A DNA stretch of 64,000 bases from positions 310,001-374,000 of the forward strand of contig NZ_LJWX01000001.1 in NCBI RefSeq assembly GCF_001431705.1, written 5' to 3'. The position numbers were made by a program, and so were the translations under genes. Origin of the DNA: Ferrovum sp. JA12 (GTDB lineage: Bacteria; Pseudomonadota; Gammaproteobacteria; Burkholderiales; Ferrovaceae). Position 1 is the first letter of the stretch; each line of letters starts with the position of its first letter. A model generated the notes under the pieces. That model did no database searches and had not been told where the DNA came from. It saw only the letters and a list, made by a program, of their open reading frames with translations. Shown piece after piece: positions 31,088 through 41,376 of this stretch.

Positions 31088-32554
31088 CTAGTGGGTTTTT
31101 AAAACCTGCTCTTTAGTTCCTAAAATAAGATAAATAGACATTAATGTAGGCAGTGCTAACAGAAAATAAACCCATCTAAAGGCTTGCTTTGAAGCCAATT
31201 CAAACACCATCAGGTCATGACCACTCCCCAAGGGTAACACCATAAACTGCTTAATCATATCAATACCCATTTTTTGCTCGAGAGGTAAATAATATTGTAA
31301 TAAAGCTAGAAGAACACTCGACAAAACAGATACGCCAATGGTGGCTCCCATGGAGCGAAATAAGGCCGTGGTGGCTGTGGCAATGCCGATTGTGTGTTTA
31401 GGTACAGCGTTTTGAACGGCCACTAACGTAGTTGGGAACTGCCCACCAATGCCCACTCCCGACATAAATAAGGCACTACACAGTAAAAATGTGTCCTGTG
31501 AAGCTATCCACGCCACACTCATCATGCCAAGAAAGGCGATACATTGGCTCATTAGCTGAATGACTTTGTAATGTCCTGTTCTGGACATCAATTGCCCACA
31601 GATAAACGCACCACATGGTACTGATAACGATAAGGGTAAGAGACGCCAAGCCGTGTCACTGGCTGTCATGGCGTTCACCATCCTAAGCTCTAAGGGAACC
31701 ATAATCGTCAAAGTAAGGATTTGCATAAACGCCACAAATAACACCCGGATACCCACAGAGAACTCTCTGACATCCAGTAATGACAAAGGGATTACAGGCT
31801 CTTTAGCATATTTTTCTGTCACCACAAAGAGCACTGTACCCAATACAGACACCGCAATTAAAATCACTATGGTTTGCGTAATACGACCATATTGGCCAAG
31901 GAGTGTAAATGCGGTTAACAAGGACAGTAAAGTTAAAGTTAACAAGGCTATACCTAACCAATCTATTTGTTTTTTGATTTTAGGGATAGGTAGTACCTTT
32001 AAGGCTCGTCTTGATATAACCAAGGCCACTAAGCCGATGGGTAGGTTAATCCAGAAGATATAGCGCCAAGACAGTGCATGAGTTAACGCACCACCAAAGA
32101 GTGGCCCAATAACACTGGCGACGGCATACATACCACTTATGTAACCTTGGTAGCGCCCCCTCTCTCGAGGAGAAATCACGTCAGCCACGGTGGCTTGAGC
32201 GAGAGAAATCAAGCCCCCTCCACCGAGCCCTTGAATTAACCTAAACACCACTAGCATCAACATACTTTGCGATAAGGCACAGCCCACTGAGGTCACTAAG
32301 AAAATCACTATTGACCAAGTCAGTAAATGGCGACGCCCGTACAGGTCAGAGAACTTACCGTACAGGGGAGTAGCTAGCGTCGAGGTTAACAAGTATCCTG
32401 AGATTACCCAAGAGAGCCATTTTATATCGGCAAACTCATGGGCAATATTAGGTAGAGCAATACTCACAATAGTCTGATCTAGAGCTCCCAGAAAAATGGA
32501 GAGAATAAGACCGGTGATAATGGAGCGTATTTGTTTTTCTGTGTATTGATGCAA
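31088..32554 (-). CDS. MFS drug exporter, DHA2 (14-helix, EmrB/QacA-like) family
   Basis: 488 aa with 14 predicted membrane segments. Motif A appears as GKFSDLYGRRHLL near residue 66 and motif C-like GPLFGGALTHALSWRYIFWINLP (residues ~150-172) is typical of DHA2 exporters; LGALDQTIVSIALP contains the conserved Asp-Gln-Thr in helix 1. Substrate cannot be inferred. No emrA-type adaptor gene is adjacent, so it may act without a periplasmic partner. Confidence 0.88.
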   Translation of the reverse strand: MHQYTEKQIRSIITGLILSIFLGALDQTIVSIALPNIAHEFADIKWLSWVISGYLLTSTLATPLYGKFSDLYGRRHLLTWSIVIFLVTSVGCALSQSMLMLVVFRLIQGLGGGGLISLAQATVADVISPRERGRYQGYISGMYAVASVIGPLFGGALTHALSWRYIFWINLPIGLVALVISRRALKVLPIPKIKKQIDWLGIALLTLTLLSLLTAFTLLGQYGRITQTIVILIAVSVLGTVLFVVTEKYAKEPVIPLSLLDVREFSVGIRVLFVAFMQILTLTIMVPLELRMVNAMTASDTAWRLLPLSLSVPCGAFICGQLMSRTGHYKVIQLMSQCIAFLGMMSVAWIASQDTFLLCSALFMSGVGIGGQFPTTLVAVQNAVPKHTIGIATATTALFRSMGATIGVSVLSSVLLALLQYYLPLEQKMGIDMIKQFMVLPLGSGHDLMVFELASKQAFRWVYFLLALPTLMSIYLILGTKEQVLKTH

Positions 32555-32700
32555 AGTAATCCAGTGTTCAGTAATGTTAAGGTTCCAATTGGGTTATCTT
32601 AGTCAACCTGACACCCAACGTATGACCAAAGAAGTAAATAACTCTAGAGGCTACTTTATTAACCAGTCATTTGAGCGCTATACCTAAACAGGCCATTTAA

Positions 32701-34047
32701 CTATTGCTTCAAACAACTAAACTCTTTATTCTCAAAACTGACATGACATATTTGTTGAACTATGCCCTGTGCATCCTTAACAATAAATTGAGGTGCATTG
32801 CTTTCTTCAGTATAAATCAGATAACCAAATTGCTGATCATTCACCTGTTTTTTAATATGCACTCCGGTCTCTACCGCGTAACCAATTAAATTGTTCTCAG
32901 GAAAACGATCCTCAAGTTGCGTCCCTCCCATCCCCGATACCACATTGATGGGTAAATCAGGTTCTTGATAATTACTGATCTCAAAAGTATGGATATGCCC
33001 CTGTAAAAATAAATCAAATTGACCCATTAGCGGTGGCTGTATTGCAGTTTTTTGTATGGCCTGATACACCTCATAAGTGCCCCCATTCCAAGCCAATAAA
33101 CGACTATAGGCGTATCCTAATGAGGGATGATGCAATAATAACCAATGCTGGTAGTGGGGTTTGAGTAGCCTCTGTAACGCTGCCATTTTCTGAATAAATT
33201 GAGACAAGTTCAAATCTGGATGGGCTTCTTTAATCTCAGCAGAATCAAATATCAGCCACTGTGTATGCTGATTAATGACAACAGAATAAGGGTTATCTAT
33301 CACAGTCTCTCGCTTATTGATACAAGCTTGCCCTGGGTGGTAAGGATAGGGATCAAAAAAGCGATACCACCCTTTACCAGCGCGCTGACAGGATTCATGG
33401 TTACCGCGCACCAACACCATGGGTACACTGGCCATCATTGCCTGCATAGGCTGAAATACGTCCGCTTGCCAACTATCCCAACCATAACCATGTACGCTCC
33501 CTTGGCAGCCTAGAGTAATACAACGACTTTCTCGATAAAGATAGTCTCCCACATGGATTAACACATCGGGTTTATCCTTGACTATGGCGAGGGATACCTG
33601 CTTCAGTGGCCATTTGGCAACATCATTACAGGCTTGATAAGCAAAAGGGGCTTTGATTCGGCAACCCGTGTCACCGATAATGGCCACTTTTTTAACTGCC
33701 GAAGGTAAATGAGGGAGCAGCCGACCGTCCAACATCAGGCGGGGGGTATTGGTTGGCCAGTTGAGTTCACATACCGCAACTGGAAAAAATGATTGATTTT
33801 CTGAGTATTGGGAATTGTTTTCTTTCCCTACCCTTAAGGTCATGGGATAGGAAGTCACTCCTGAGTTAAGAACAGGACAAGTGTTGTTATCTACAATGGT
33901 TCTCACAATCTCTTGATTATTTGGTCCCACCAAAACATAACTATAAAGATTTCTTGCTAATACGTGGCTGCAGGTGGTTGTAAGGATAACCAAAAGAAAA
34001 CACCGCGTCATTCTTCGATAATTAAAATACAACATAACCTCTACCAT
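32701..34047 (-). CDS. Secreted calcineurin-like metallophosphoesterase
   Basis: Up to 448 aa. Metal-binding blocks of the superfamily are present: IGDTGCR (D-x-G variant), HVGDYLYRES (GD), LVRGNHESC (GNHE) and LQGHIHTFE (GH.H). From the internal Met at 34011 the sequence MTRCFLLVILTTTCSHVLA is a good signal peptide, so the true start may be 34011 rather than 34047 or 34035. The many cysteines fit an exported protein. Purple-acid-phosphatase-like activity is plausible; the substrate is unknown. Confidence 0.82.
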   Translation of the reverse strand: MVEVMLYFNYRRMTRCFLLVILTTTCSHVLARNLYSYVLVGPNNQEIVRTIVDNNTCPVLNSGVTSYPMTLRVGKENNSQYSENQSFFPVAVCELNWPTNTPRLMLDGRLLPHLPSAVKKVAIIGDTGCRIKAPFAYQACNDVAKWPLKQVSLAIVKDKPDVLIHVGDYLYRESRCITLGCQGSVHGYGWDSWQADVFQPMQAMMASVPMVLVRGNHESCQRAGKGWYRFFDPYPYHPGQACINKRETVIDNPYSVVINQHTQWLIFDSAEIKEAHPDLNLSQFIQKMAALQRLLKPHYQHWLLLHHPSLGYAYSRLLAWNGGTYEVYQAIQKTAIQPPLMGQFDLFLQGHIHTFEISNYQEPDLPINVVSGMGGTQLEDRFPENNLIGYAVETGVHIKKQVNDQQFGYLIYTEESNAPQFIVKDAQGIVQQICHVSFENKEFSCLKQ

Positions 34048-34358
34048 TTAATAAGATTAATTTCACCATGATCCCTGTTGAGTTGTAATCATTCTGCTCA
34101 GAATCCCTTACTGGGTTTCTTAATAAGCATAACTTTTAATTATCTACAATACTATACAAGATATGTGACAGCTAAACTAAACAACCCGGTATTCTACACA
34201 CCATGATAAACAGTTGGACATTGAACAAAATGACAAGAAATTCGTCTTAATATAAGTATTTCGTTAAAAAAAGTAATCAATTTAAAAGCAAGATATATTG
34301 GTATCCCTTAGCTTTTAGAGTTAATCTAGTTAGTTTCCAAATCAATAGAGTTGCTATC
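34048..34358. other. Intergenic region without recognised gene
   Basis: A+T-rich 311-base space between two divergent genes (phosphoesterase and aldehyde dehydrogenase). No tRNA, repeat array, terminator or named operator was seen. Promoters for both neighbours should lie here. Confidence 0.7.
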
Positions 34359-35732
34359 ATGCCTTTCGTGAGCCTTGACCCTACCACTGAACAATTACTC
34401 CAGAACTTTACGACCCTCCATTCTAAAGATATTCACACTCAGTTATCTCTCACCCATCAGACACAAAATGAATGGAAGAAAACCCCTTTCGCTGAACGCG
34501 CTCTACTCTTTAAGCGCCTACATGACACTCTGTTAGCAGAACGCGAGGAATTAGCTGTACTGATGACCACTGAAATGGGTAAACCTATTAAAGAAGCCCG
34601 CTCAGAGGTTGAAAAGTGCGCTCAACTGTGTGTGTTTTACGCTGAGCGCGGTGCTCAGTTTCTGGCAGCGGAAACACTGATTAAAGAAGCGGATGTGGTG
34701 GCTGAAATCAACTATTTCCCCTTAGGACTCATCTTTGGCGTTATGCCATGGAATTTTCCACTTTGGCAAGTGCTGCGTTTTGCAGTGCCCGCCATCATGG
34801 CAGGTAACGGCGTTGTTTTTAAACATGCTCCTAACGTACCGCGAAACGCTATTAAAATCATTGAACTGTTTGTTAAATCCGGTTTTCCTGAAAACTTAAT
34901 CAGTCATTTAATGATTGAGGATGATAAAGTCAAAGAAGTGATTGATAGTCCCCATATTCATGCGGTGACCGTGACAGGCTCTGACCGTGCAGGGCGAGCA
35001 GTGGCTGCCCTCTCTGGCGCCGCCTTAAAAAAGTGTATTTTAGAGCTGGGCGGATCAGACCCTTTCGTGGTGTTGGCTGACGCAGATCTCTCTTGGACCC
35101 TAAACCAAGCCATGATCTCCCGTTTTACTAATGGTGGACAAGCCTGTATTTCTGCTAAACGCTTTATTGTGGTGAAGGAAGTGTATGAGTCCTTTAAGGC
35201 TCAACTCGTGGCACTCACCAAAGAGCTCACCATGGGTAACCCCTTGGATGAGGATGTCCGTATCGGTCCACTTGCGCGATCCGACCTACGCGATCAACTG
35301 GCTAAGCAGGTTGCCTCAGCCCTTGAACATGGTGCAGTAGCCTTAACTGGCGCCAACATTCCTAATAGAACAGGGTGGTATTACGAACCCACCGTCTTGG
35401 AGAATGTGACCACTCACTCCCCCGTATGGAAACAGGAGCTGTTTGGCCCTGTAGCGATTTTGATGCAAGCAGATAATGAAGAGCAGGCTCTTGAACTTGC
35501 TAATGATACTCCCTATGGTTTGGGTTCTAGTGTATGGTCAAAGGATACGGAGCGCGCTCGCCATCTCGCCGACCAAATTGAAGCTGGAGCCACTTTTGTG
35601 AATTCCCTGGTGCGCTCAGATCCCCGAGTCCCTTTTGGGGGAACCAAACAATCTGGTTTCGGCCGGGAACTCTCTGCTCATGGCATTAGAGAGTTCACTA
35701 ATATTAAAACCCTTTGGATTAAGTCGCTTTAG
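34359..35732 (+). CDS. NAD(P)-dependent aldehyde (succinate-semialdehyde-type) dehydrogenase
   Basis: 457 aa. Catalytic Glu in LELGGSDPFVV near residue 231, nucleophile Cys in NGGQACISAKR near residue 265, cofactor blocks GVMPWNFPLW and VTGSDRAGRAVA, and the C-terminal PFGGTKQSGFGRE. The short N terminus and these forms match the GabD/Sad-like subgroup of proteobacteria and cyanobacteria, which oxidise succinate semialdehyde; substrate assignment is tentative. Convergent with ilvA, overlapping by 14 bases. Confidence 0.9.
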   Translation: MPFVSLDPTTEQLLQNFTTLHSKDIHTQLSLTHQTQNEWKKTPFAERALLFKRLHDTLLAEREELAVLMTTEMGKPIKEARSEVEKCAQLCVFYAERGAQFLAAETLIKEADVVAEINYFPLGLIFGVMPWNFPLWQVLRFAVPAIMAGNGVVFKHAPNVPRNAIKIIELFVKSGFPENLISHLMIEDDKVKEVIDSPHIHAVTVTGSDRAGRAVAALSGAALKKCILELGGSDPFVVLADADLSWTLNQAMISRFTNGGQACISAKRFIVVKEVYESFKAQLVALTKELTMGNPLDEDVRIGPLARSDLRDQLAKQVASALEHGAVALTGANIPNRTGWYYEPTVLENVTTHSPVWKQELFGPVAILMQADNEEQALELANDTPYGLGSSVWSKDTERARHLADQIEAGATFVNSLVRSDPRVPFGGTKQSGFGRELSAHGIREFTNIKTLWIKSL

Positions 35733-37245
35733 TACCTAAAAAAAGTTGATAAGCAGGATTTTGTGTTTCCTCTACATAAGGGTAGCCCAGCCCAGTCAAG
35801 AACTGTTGAAATGCCTTGTTTTCTAGTGGTGGTACCTCAAGGGCTACAAGTACACGACCGTAATCGGCACCATGATTACGGTAGTGAAAAAGACTGATAT
35901 TCCAGTTTTCACTCATATTATTTAAAAAACGAGTGAGTGCACCAGGTCTCTCGGGAAACTCAAAACGATAAAGTCGTTCATTTTTAACCCGCGGAGCGTG
36001 TCCTCCCACCATATGACGCACATGGAGTTTAGCCATTTCGTTATCCGTTAAATCTACCGACTCAATACCGTGCTCTTTTAGATTGTTAAATAACTGCAGT
36101 TTTTCCAGTTGATGCATAATGCTAACGCCCACAAACACATGGGCCTCGACAGTCTCAGCAAAACGATAGTTAAACTCAGTAATCGCTCGCTCACCCAATA
36201 AATCACAAAAGGCTTTAAAACTACCAGGCTCTTCTGGAATGGTGGCAGCAAACACTGCCTCCCTTTGTTCACCAAGCTCTGAACGCTCTGCGATAAAACG
36301 CAGTCGATCAAAATTAATGTTGGCGCCACAAGCAATGGCTATGAGATGTTGCGCCTTCAGTTTATCGCGCTTGACCACCTTCTTCATGCCAGCGATGGCT
36401 AACGCACCAGCGGGCTCCAGAACGGCTCTGGTATCGTCAAACACATCCTTAATGGCGGCACAAATTTCATCGGTTGAGACCGTAACAATTTCATCCACCC
36501 ATTCCTTACAGAGCTTAAAGGTTTCCACACCTACTTGACGCACAGCCACGCCATCGGCAAAGAGCCCCACTTGATCCAGCTTCACTCGTCGATTCGCCTC
36601 CAAAGACTGGCGCATAGCATCCGAATCAATGGGTTGTACTCCGACAATACGGATCTCAGGACGCAATCGTTTAACGTAAGCCGCTACCCCTGAAATGAGT
36701 CCTCCCCCTCCGATAGCCACATAAATGGAATGAATAGGTTTAGAATATTGACGCAATATTTCCATGGCGATGGTACCCTGACCTGCAATTACCTCAGGGT
36801 CATCATAGGGATGAACAAACGTATAGCCTTTTTGTTGAGCGAGTTTTAAGGCGTGATCATAGGCTTCTGAATAGGATACTCCACTTAACACCACCTCTGC
36901 CCCGCGGGCTTTGACTGCATCAATTTTTATAGAGGGAGTGGTCACGGGCATCACGATTACAGCCCGCATCCCCAAACGCTGCGCAGAGAGGGCAACGCCC
37001 TGAGCATGGTTCCCTGCACTGGCCGCAATCACCCCTTTTTTAGCCTCTTTGAGCGTCAGAGAAACCATTTTGTTATAAGCGCCCCGTAACTTAAACGAGA
37101 ATACTGGTTGCATATCCTCTCTTTTCAGTAATACAGTATTATTTAATCGGTGACTTAAATTGGGAGCTTCCTGTAGCGGGGTTTCAATGGCCACATCATA
37201 CACGCGTGTGGCATTAAGTATTTTTTCAAGATAATCTATTTTCAT
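35719..37245 (-). CDS. ilvA: Threonine ammonia-lyase, biosynthetic
   Basis: Deaminates threonine to 2-oxobutyrate, the entry to isoleucine. 508 aa: catalytic PLP domain with the Schiff-base lysine in VFSFKLRGAYN near residue 56, the glycine-rich phosphate loop AIGGGGLISG near residue 185, and two C-terminal ACT-like regulatory domains (AATIPEEPGSF and YRFEFPERPGALTRFL) that mediate isoleucine feedback. The long, regulated form separates it from catabolic TdcB. No attenuator-like leader was seen upstream. Confidence 0.95.
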   Translation of the reverse strand: MKIDYLEKILNATRVYDVAIETPLQEAPNLSHRLNNTVLLKREDMQPVFSFKLRGAYNKMVSLTLKEAKKGVIAASAGNHAQGVALSAQRLGMRAVIVMPVTTPSIKIDAVKARGAEVVLSGVSYSEAYDHALKLAQQKGYTFVHPYDDPEVIAGQGTIAMEILRQYSKPIHSIYVAIGGGGLISGVAAYVKRLRPEIRIVGVQPIDSDAMRQSLEANRRVKLDQVGLFADGVAVRQVGVETFKLCKEWVDEIVTVSTDEICAAIKDVFDDTRAVLEPAGALAIAGMKKVVKRDKLKAQHLIAIACGANINFDRLRFIAERSELGEQREAVFAATIPEEPGSFKAFCDLLGERAITEFNYRFAETVEAHVFVGVSIMHQLEKLQLFNNLKEHGIESVDLTDNEMAKLHVRHMVGGHAPRVKNERLYRFEFPERPGALTRFLNNMSENWNISLFHYRNHGADYGRVLVALEVPPLENKAFQQFLTGLGYPYVEETQNPAYQLFLGTKAT

Positions 37246-37550
37246 TTATGACCAATTTGTCTCAATAATCCTAAGTATATACGCAGAAGCTTAATACGAT
37301 TTAAGGAAGGCGGGCAATTAATTTAGCAACGTTCAACTTTAATCTGTTGTTTATTTATTTTCTTTGCTGACTCGGTATGTTGGATTATTTACTGTGAAAA
37401 CGCCCTTGATTTAAGACGTAAAAACCATTGGGCGCCTGATGAGCCCTGTGGCCATAAAAAAATTCCCTCAGTGTTTCTTCTTCCGTTATTGTGCCAGCCA
37501 ACCGTATTTGTTCAGCATTCTTAACCACCGTGGCGCATTTCGCAGAACCA
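37246..37550. other. Non-coding stretch with an ATG-less open frame
   Basis: The only long frame is on the minus strand, 37385-37558 (58 codons, no ATG), reading NAEQIRLAGTITEEETLREF and then YGHRAHQAPNGFYVLNQGR. The composition looks protein-like but I do not recognise it; it may be the 3' end of a gene cut by the adjacent IS110 relic. No other feature seen. Confidence 0.35.
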
Positions 37551-37817
37551 TTAAGTCCTTATAATTGACGACGGAATCCTTGTATATGGTTTGCCCTTAC
37601 TCAGCATGGCATAGATGCTTCTAAGCATTTTGTGGGCCAAGGCAATAACTGATTTTTTGTAGCCCTTGCGTGCCTGGAAGGACTCAAATTTTGCCTTGAG
37701 CCCGCTTCGGGTTTGTGCTGCCGCCTGTGCCATCGCGCAGAGTAGCCGTTTGAGCCACAGATTACCCTAGCGAATACGATCTTTTACGCTTACTCCTGTT
37801 AAATAAACTGAAGCGGC
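37551..37817 (-). pseudogene. IS110-family transposase, C-terminal relic
   Basis: Minus-strand frame with ASVYLTGVSVKDRIR, an in-frame TAG at 37767-37769, then GNLWLKRLLCAMAQAAAQ and KGYKKSVIALAHKMLRSIYA. This is the C-terminal IS116/IS110/IS902 transposase domain (GN-x-LR, AxxR, the serine-containing region replaced). The N-terminal DEDD catalytic half and the ends are missing, so it cannot move. Confidence 0.7.
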
Positions 37818-38193
37818 AGATCATGGGTGGCGCCCGGCTCAACAGCCTCTCCACGCACTGCGTGGTGGCTCTGTTTACTGTAGGCTGTAAGCTTCTTGTG
37901 CAGCATCAAACTATCTGGAGTACGAGTGAGCCTGGGTGAGTTATGTTAGAGATCGCCTGGGCCTTCGAAAAAATTACCAACCTCAGCCATCCAGGATCTG
38001 TTTCGTTAGAATAGCGGATAAATTCATCATCCAACAGCCTCTGCCTGAACGATGCTTTCATTCTCCGATAGGTCGGATGGTCTTCATATGTGTCAGAACA
38101 TGATGAAGGCTGATTGTCACTAATTTTTAATCAAAAAAACATTGAGAAGTAGGCAATGAACGGCTATTCTGAGTGACAAGGAGAGAGGAAATC
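37818..38193. other. Intergenic stretch upstream of rpiA
   Basis: Probably further decayed mobile DNA. A 51-codon minus-strand frame (37906-38061, MKASFRQRLLDDEFIRYSNE...) is open but unrecognised. AAGGAGAGAGGAA at 38177-38190 is the rpiA ribosome binding region. No tRNA or operator recognised. Confidence 0.5.
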
Positions 38194-38859
38194 ATGACTC
38201 AAGATGAACTAAAACAATTGGCCGCCAAAAGGGCCATCGACTATGTTCCAGATGATGCTGTTATTGGCGTCGGTACAGGATCAACCGTGAACTTTTTTAT
38301 TCAAGAGCTCGCTAAAGTTAAGCATCGTATTGAAGGGGCAGTATCGAGTTCAGAGAACTCTACTAAATTACTGAAGGCGGCCGGAATCCCAGTCTTTGAT
38401 CTAAATAGCGTGGATGAATTACCCGTTTATATTGATGGTGCCGATGAAATTACCGAACACTTTGCTATGCTTAAGGGAGGCGGCGGTGCCTTAACCCGTG
38501 AGAAAATCATTGCGGCCGTGGCCAAACGCTTTGTTTGTATCGCCGATGAAAAAAAACTGGTACCACTATTGGGTCAATTTCCACTGCCATTAGAGGTGAT
38601 CCCCATGGCGCGTAGCTATGTGGCCCGTGAAATAGTGAGACTAGGTGGTCAACCGGTCCTTCGAGAGGGTTTTATAACAGATAACGGTAACATCATTTTG
38701 GATATTCACCATTTATCCATCATGAATCCAGTCAAACTGGAGGACGAAATTAATGCTTTGACTGGGGTAGTCATGTGCGGTCTCTTTGCTAAACGCCCAG
38801 CAGATACTCTTATCTTAGCAACAAGTACCGGTGTTGAAGTAAGAGAACGTTTAGCATAA
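38194..38859 (+). CDS. rpiA: Ribose-5-phosphate isomerase A
   Basis: Interconverts ribose 5-phosphate and ribulose 5-phosphate in the pentose phosphate and Calvin cycles. 221 aa from the ATG at 38194, chosen because GAGAGG lies 7 bases upstream; an upstream ATG at 38173 lacks it. Motifs: [26 protein letters not shown] and [12 protein letters not shown], containing the catalytic Asp, Glu and Lys. Followed by phoU after 68 bases. Confidence 0.96.
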   Translation: MTQDELKQLAAKRAIDYVPDDAVIGVGTGSTVNFFIQELAKVKHRIEGAVSSSENSTKLLKAAGIPVFDLNSVDELPVYIDGADEITEHFAMLKGGGGALTREKIIAAVAKRFVCIADEKKLVPLLGQFPLPLEVIPMARSYVAREIVRLGGQPVLREGFITDNGNIILDIHHLSIMNPVKLEDEINALTGVVMCGLFAKRPADTLILATSTGVEVRERLA

Positions 38860-38927
38860 AGATGGGTCTTACTAATATAGTCATTATCACTTTTATATGT
38901 TGCTCACACTGATTAAGAGGTAAGCCT

Positions 38928-39641
38928 ATGTCAACCACCCTACACACAATTAAACAGTTTGATGTGGAATTGGAGGCGGTTCGCGCTAAAGTTCTAGAAA
39001 TGGGCGGCTTAGTTGAAGAACAGATTGAAAAAGCCGTTGAATCGCTGCATGAGGGTAATTTAATTCTGGCTGATCATGTGATCAGTGAAGATCATCATGT
39101 CAATGCTCTGGAAGTGGGTATTGATGAAAACTGTACTTTTATCATCGCCCGACGTCAGCCCGCTGCCAGTGATCTGCGTCTCATTATTGCCATCATTAAA
39201 ACCATTACCGACTTAGAGCGTATGGGCGATGAGGCAGAAAAAATTGCCCGTATGGCTAAAATGATCCATACCTCCGACCGATTGATGCATAACCGTCCTG
39301 TAGATTTACGTCATGTGGCTCACTTGGCCGTTGATATGTTGCGTCGCGCACTAGATTCTTTTGCGAGACTCGACGCCAATAGCGCCATGAAAATCTTACG
39401 TGATGATTTAGATGTAGATGAATCTTTTCGTGGGATTTTGCGTCAACTAATCACCTTCATGATGGAGGATCCACGCACCATTTCCAACTCTATTGAACTG
39501 TTGTTTGCAGCCAAAGCCATTGAGCGCATTGGAGATCATGCGAAAAATATTGCTGAATACGTTATTTTTCTCGTCAAGGGTAAAGACGTTCGTCATACCT
39601 CTGTTGAGGAAGTCGAAAAGGAAGTCTCTCTTCCTTTCTAA
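38928..39641 (+). CDS. phoU: Phosphate-signalling protein PhoU
   Basis: 237 aa, two three-helix bundles, each with the metal-binding E/DxxxD pattern (TDLERMGDEAEKIA near residue 100; AIERIGDHAKNIAEY near residue 200). PhoU restrains the PhoR/PhoB response through the Pst transporter. Here it is not followed by pst or phoBR genes; rpiA precedes it and yggX converges 6 bases away. A ribosome binding site AAGAGGTAAG precedes the ATG. Confidence 0.95.
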   Translation: MSTTLHTIKQFDVELEAVRAKVLEMGGLVEEQIEKAVESLHEGNLILADHVISEDHHVNALEVGIDENCTFIIARRQPAASDLRLIIAIIKTITDLERMGDEAEKIARMAKMIHTSDRLMHNRPVDLRHVAHLAVDMLRRALDSFARLDANSAMKILRDDLDVDESFRGILRQLITFMMEDPRTISNSIELLFAAKAIERIGDHAKNIAEYVIFLVKGKDVRHTSVEEVEKEVSLPF

Positions 39642-39647
39642 AACCAA

Positions 39648-39923
39648 TCAAGCCTTAGGTGGAACATAACCTGAAGCCACTTCAGCTCCGTCACCAAAGA
39701 AATGGGCTTCCATTTGCTTTGAGAGATAACTTCTTGCGGAGGCCTCAGCCAAATTCAAACGATTTTCATTAATTAACATGGTTTGATGGCGCACCCAACC
39801 AGCCCAAGCCTCTTGCGAGACTTCGTTATAAATCCTCATACCAAGGTCTCCTGGGTAGGGGGGACGCTCTAATCCTGGCGCTTCTCTTTTTAACTTAACA
39901 CAATTTACCATTCTCACCGTCAT
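39648..39923 (-). CDS. yggX: YggX-type iron-trafficking / oxidative damage protection protein
   Basis: 91 aa. [28 protein letters not shown] is the YggX N terminus with the reactive Cys; ends [16 protein letters not shown]. YggX limits damage to Fe-S enzymes by superoxide. Start at 39923 has AAAGGA 9 bases upstream; a longer frame reaches back into argA and is ignored. It begins 13 bases after the argA stop and is likely co-transcribed. Confidence 0.93.
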   Translation of the reverse strand: MTVRMVNCVKLKREAPGLERPPYPGDLGMRIYNEVSQEAWAGWVRHQTMLINENRLNLAEASARSYLSKQMEAHFFGDGAEVASGYVPPKA

Positions 39924-39936
39924 AGTCTTTAATCCT

Positions 39937-41253
39937 TTAAACCAATTGTTTAACAAATACTTTCGAGCGTCGTTGATAATTATAAAGCTCCTGCTTTTTC
40001 TTAGGTAACAGATCAAGGGTGGTCTCAAGAAAACCTCTTTCCACAAACCACTGACCCGTTCGCGTACTTAATAAAAAGAGTCGCTTAATACCCATACTTT
40101 TTGCTTGAGACTCAATATATTTCAGTAACTTATCCCCTCGGCCAATATTTCTAAAACCAGGGTTAATAGCGAGGGCAGCGAGCTCAGCCGACCCCTCTTC
40201 AGTAAAGGGATACAAGGCGACACATCCTATAATCTGCCCTTCATACAGCATCACAAAGAAACGGTGAATCTCAGATTCTAACAGCGAGCGGTTACGTTTA
40301 ACGAGAACACCGTCCGCCTCTAACGGCTCAATAAGACGCACTAAGCCTGGAATATCATCTGCTGTAGCAGGGCGCAACACATCATGCATATCGCGCGTCA
40401 CCATGGTACCGATACCCTCTCGAGTGAAGAGTTCCTGAATAAGTGCTCCATCCACGTGACGACTAATCAAATGAGTTTTTGATACCCCCTGTTGACAGGC
40501 GCGCACAGCACAGGGAAGAAAAAAGGCCACATCTTCCGTTAATAGCGCGGCCTGTTTAAGTAAGCTCTCCGCTTCCACAGCGCTCATCTCAGAGAGAGTT
40601 TCTCCTTGAGTATTGACTACGCCAGGAGTATCAGTCATAAAAATGAGTTTATCCGCAGACAGAGAAATAGCCGTAGCAGTGGCCACTTCTTCCACGGTCA
40701 GGTTGTATAGCTCGCCTGTTAAGGAATAGCCTAAGGGCGGCAATAAAACAATTTCCTGATCATCCAATCTGCGCCTAATGCCCACCGCATCCACGCGGCG
40801 TACCACTCCCGTATGCTGGAAATCCACTCCATCCACGACACCAATTGGACGAGCCATCACAAAGTTCCCACTGGCTATACGAATAGAGGAACCCGCCATA
40901 GGGGAATTGGCTATCCCCATGGACATTTGTGCCTCTATTTCAAATCCCAAGGTAGCAGAGGCTTCGATCACACACCCTAGAGCATCAGGATCAGTGACAC
41001 GAATTCCTTTCACATAACGTGGTTTAAGTCCCTTTTGCTGAAGACGCGCCTCAGTTTGAGGTCTTACGCCATGCACCAATACCAAACGCACACCTAAACT
41101 TTGCAGAAGATTCAAGTCGTGGGTCAGGGCAATGAATTTACCATCCGCCACCACTTCTCCACCAAAAGCAATCACAAAGGTTCGATCACGAAAGGCATGG
41201 ATATAGGGTGCCGCAGAACGGAACCAATTTACAAAAGAGTCAGTTTTATACAT
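39937..41253 (-). CDS. argA: N-acetylglutamate synthase
   Basis: First step of arginine synthesis. 438 aa: N-terminal amino-acid-kinase-like domain ([28 protein letters not shown]) that senses arginine, and C-terminal GNAT acetyltransferase domain ([21 protein letters not shown] with the acetyl-CoA loop). Starts at 41259 and 41274 are also in frame. A 14-base palindrome lies across these alternative starts. The argDFG operon is 27 kb away. Confidence 0.95.
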   Translation of the reverse strand: MYKTDSFVNWFRSAAPYIHAFRDRTFVIAFGGEVVADGKFIALTHDLNLLQSLGVRLVLVHGVRPQTEARLQQKGLKPRYVKGIRVTDPDALGCVIEASATLGFEIEAQMSMGIANSPMAGSSIRIASGNFVMARPIGVVDGVDFQHTGVVRRVDAVGIRRRLDDQEIVLLPPLGYSLTGELYNLTVEEVATATAISLSADKLIFMTDTPGVVNTQGETLSEMSAVEAESLLKQAALLTEDVAFFLPCAVRACQQGVSKTHLISRHVDGALIQELFTREGIGTMVTRDMHDVLRPATADDIPGLVRLIEPLEADGVLVKRNRSLLESEIHRFFVMLYEGQIIGCVALYPFTEEGSAELAALAINPGFRNIGRGDKLLKYIESQAKSMGIKRLFLLSTRTGQWFVERGFLETTLDLLPKKKQELYNYQRRSKVFVKQLV

Positions 41254-41376
41254 ACCCATGATTATAATCATCATTGCCGAATTAGGTATATAAACTCTTT
41301 TTGACAGTTAACGGTTACACCTAACCCTCGGTAAGGAATGCAGCCTACAAAGCATTCACCCTCTCTTTTAGCTTAC

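Noticed and set aside
37906-38061. 51-codon minus-strand frame as a gene
   Set aside because: No ribosome binding site or recognised family, and it lies in a decayed IS region.
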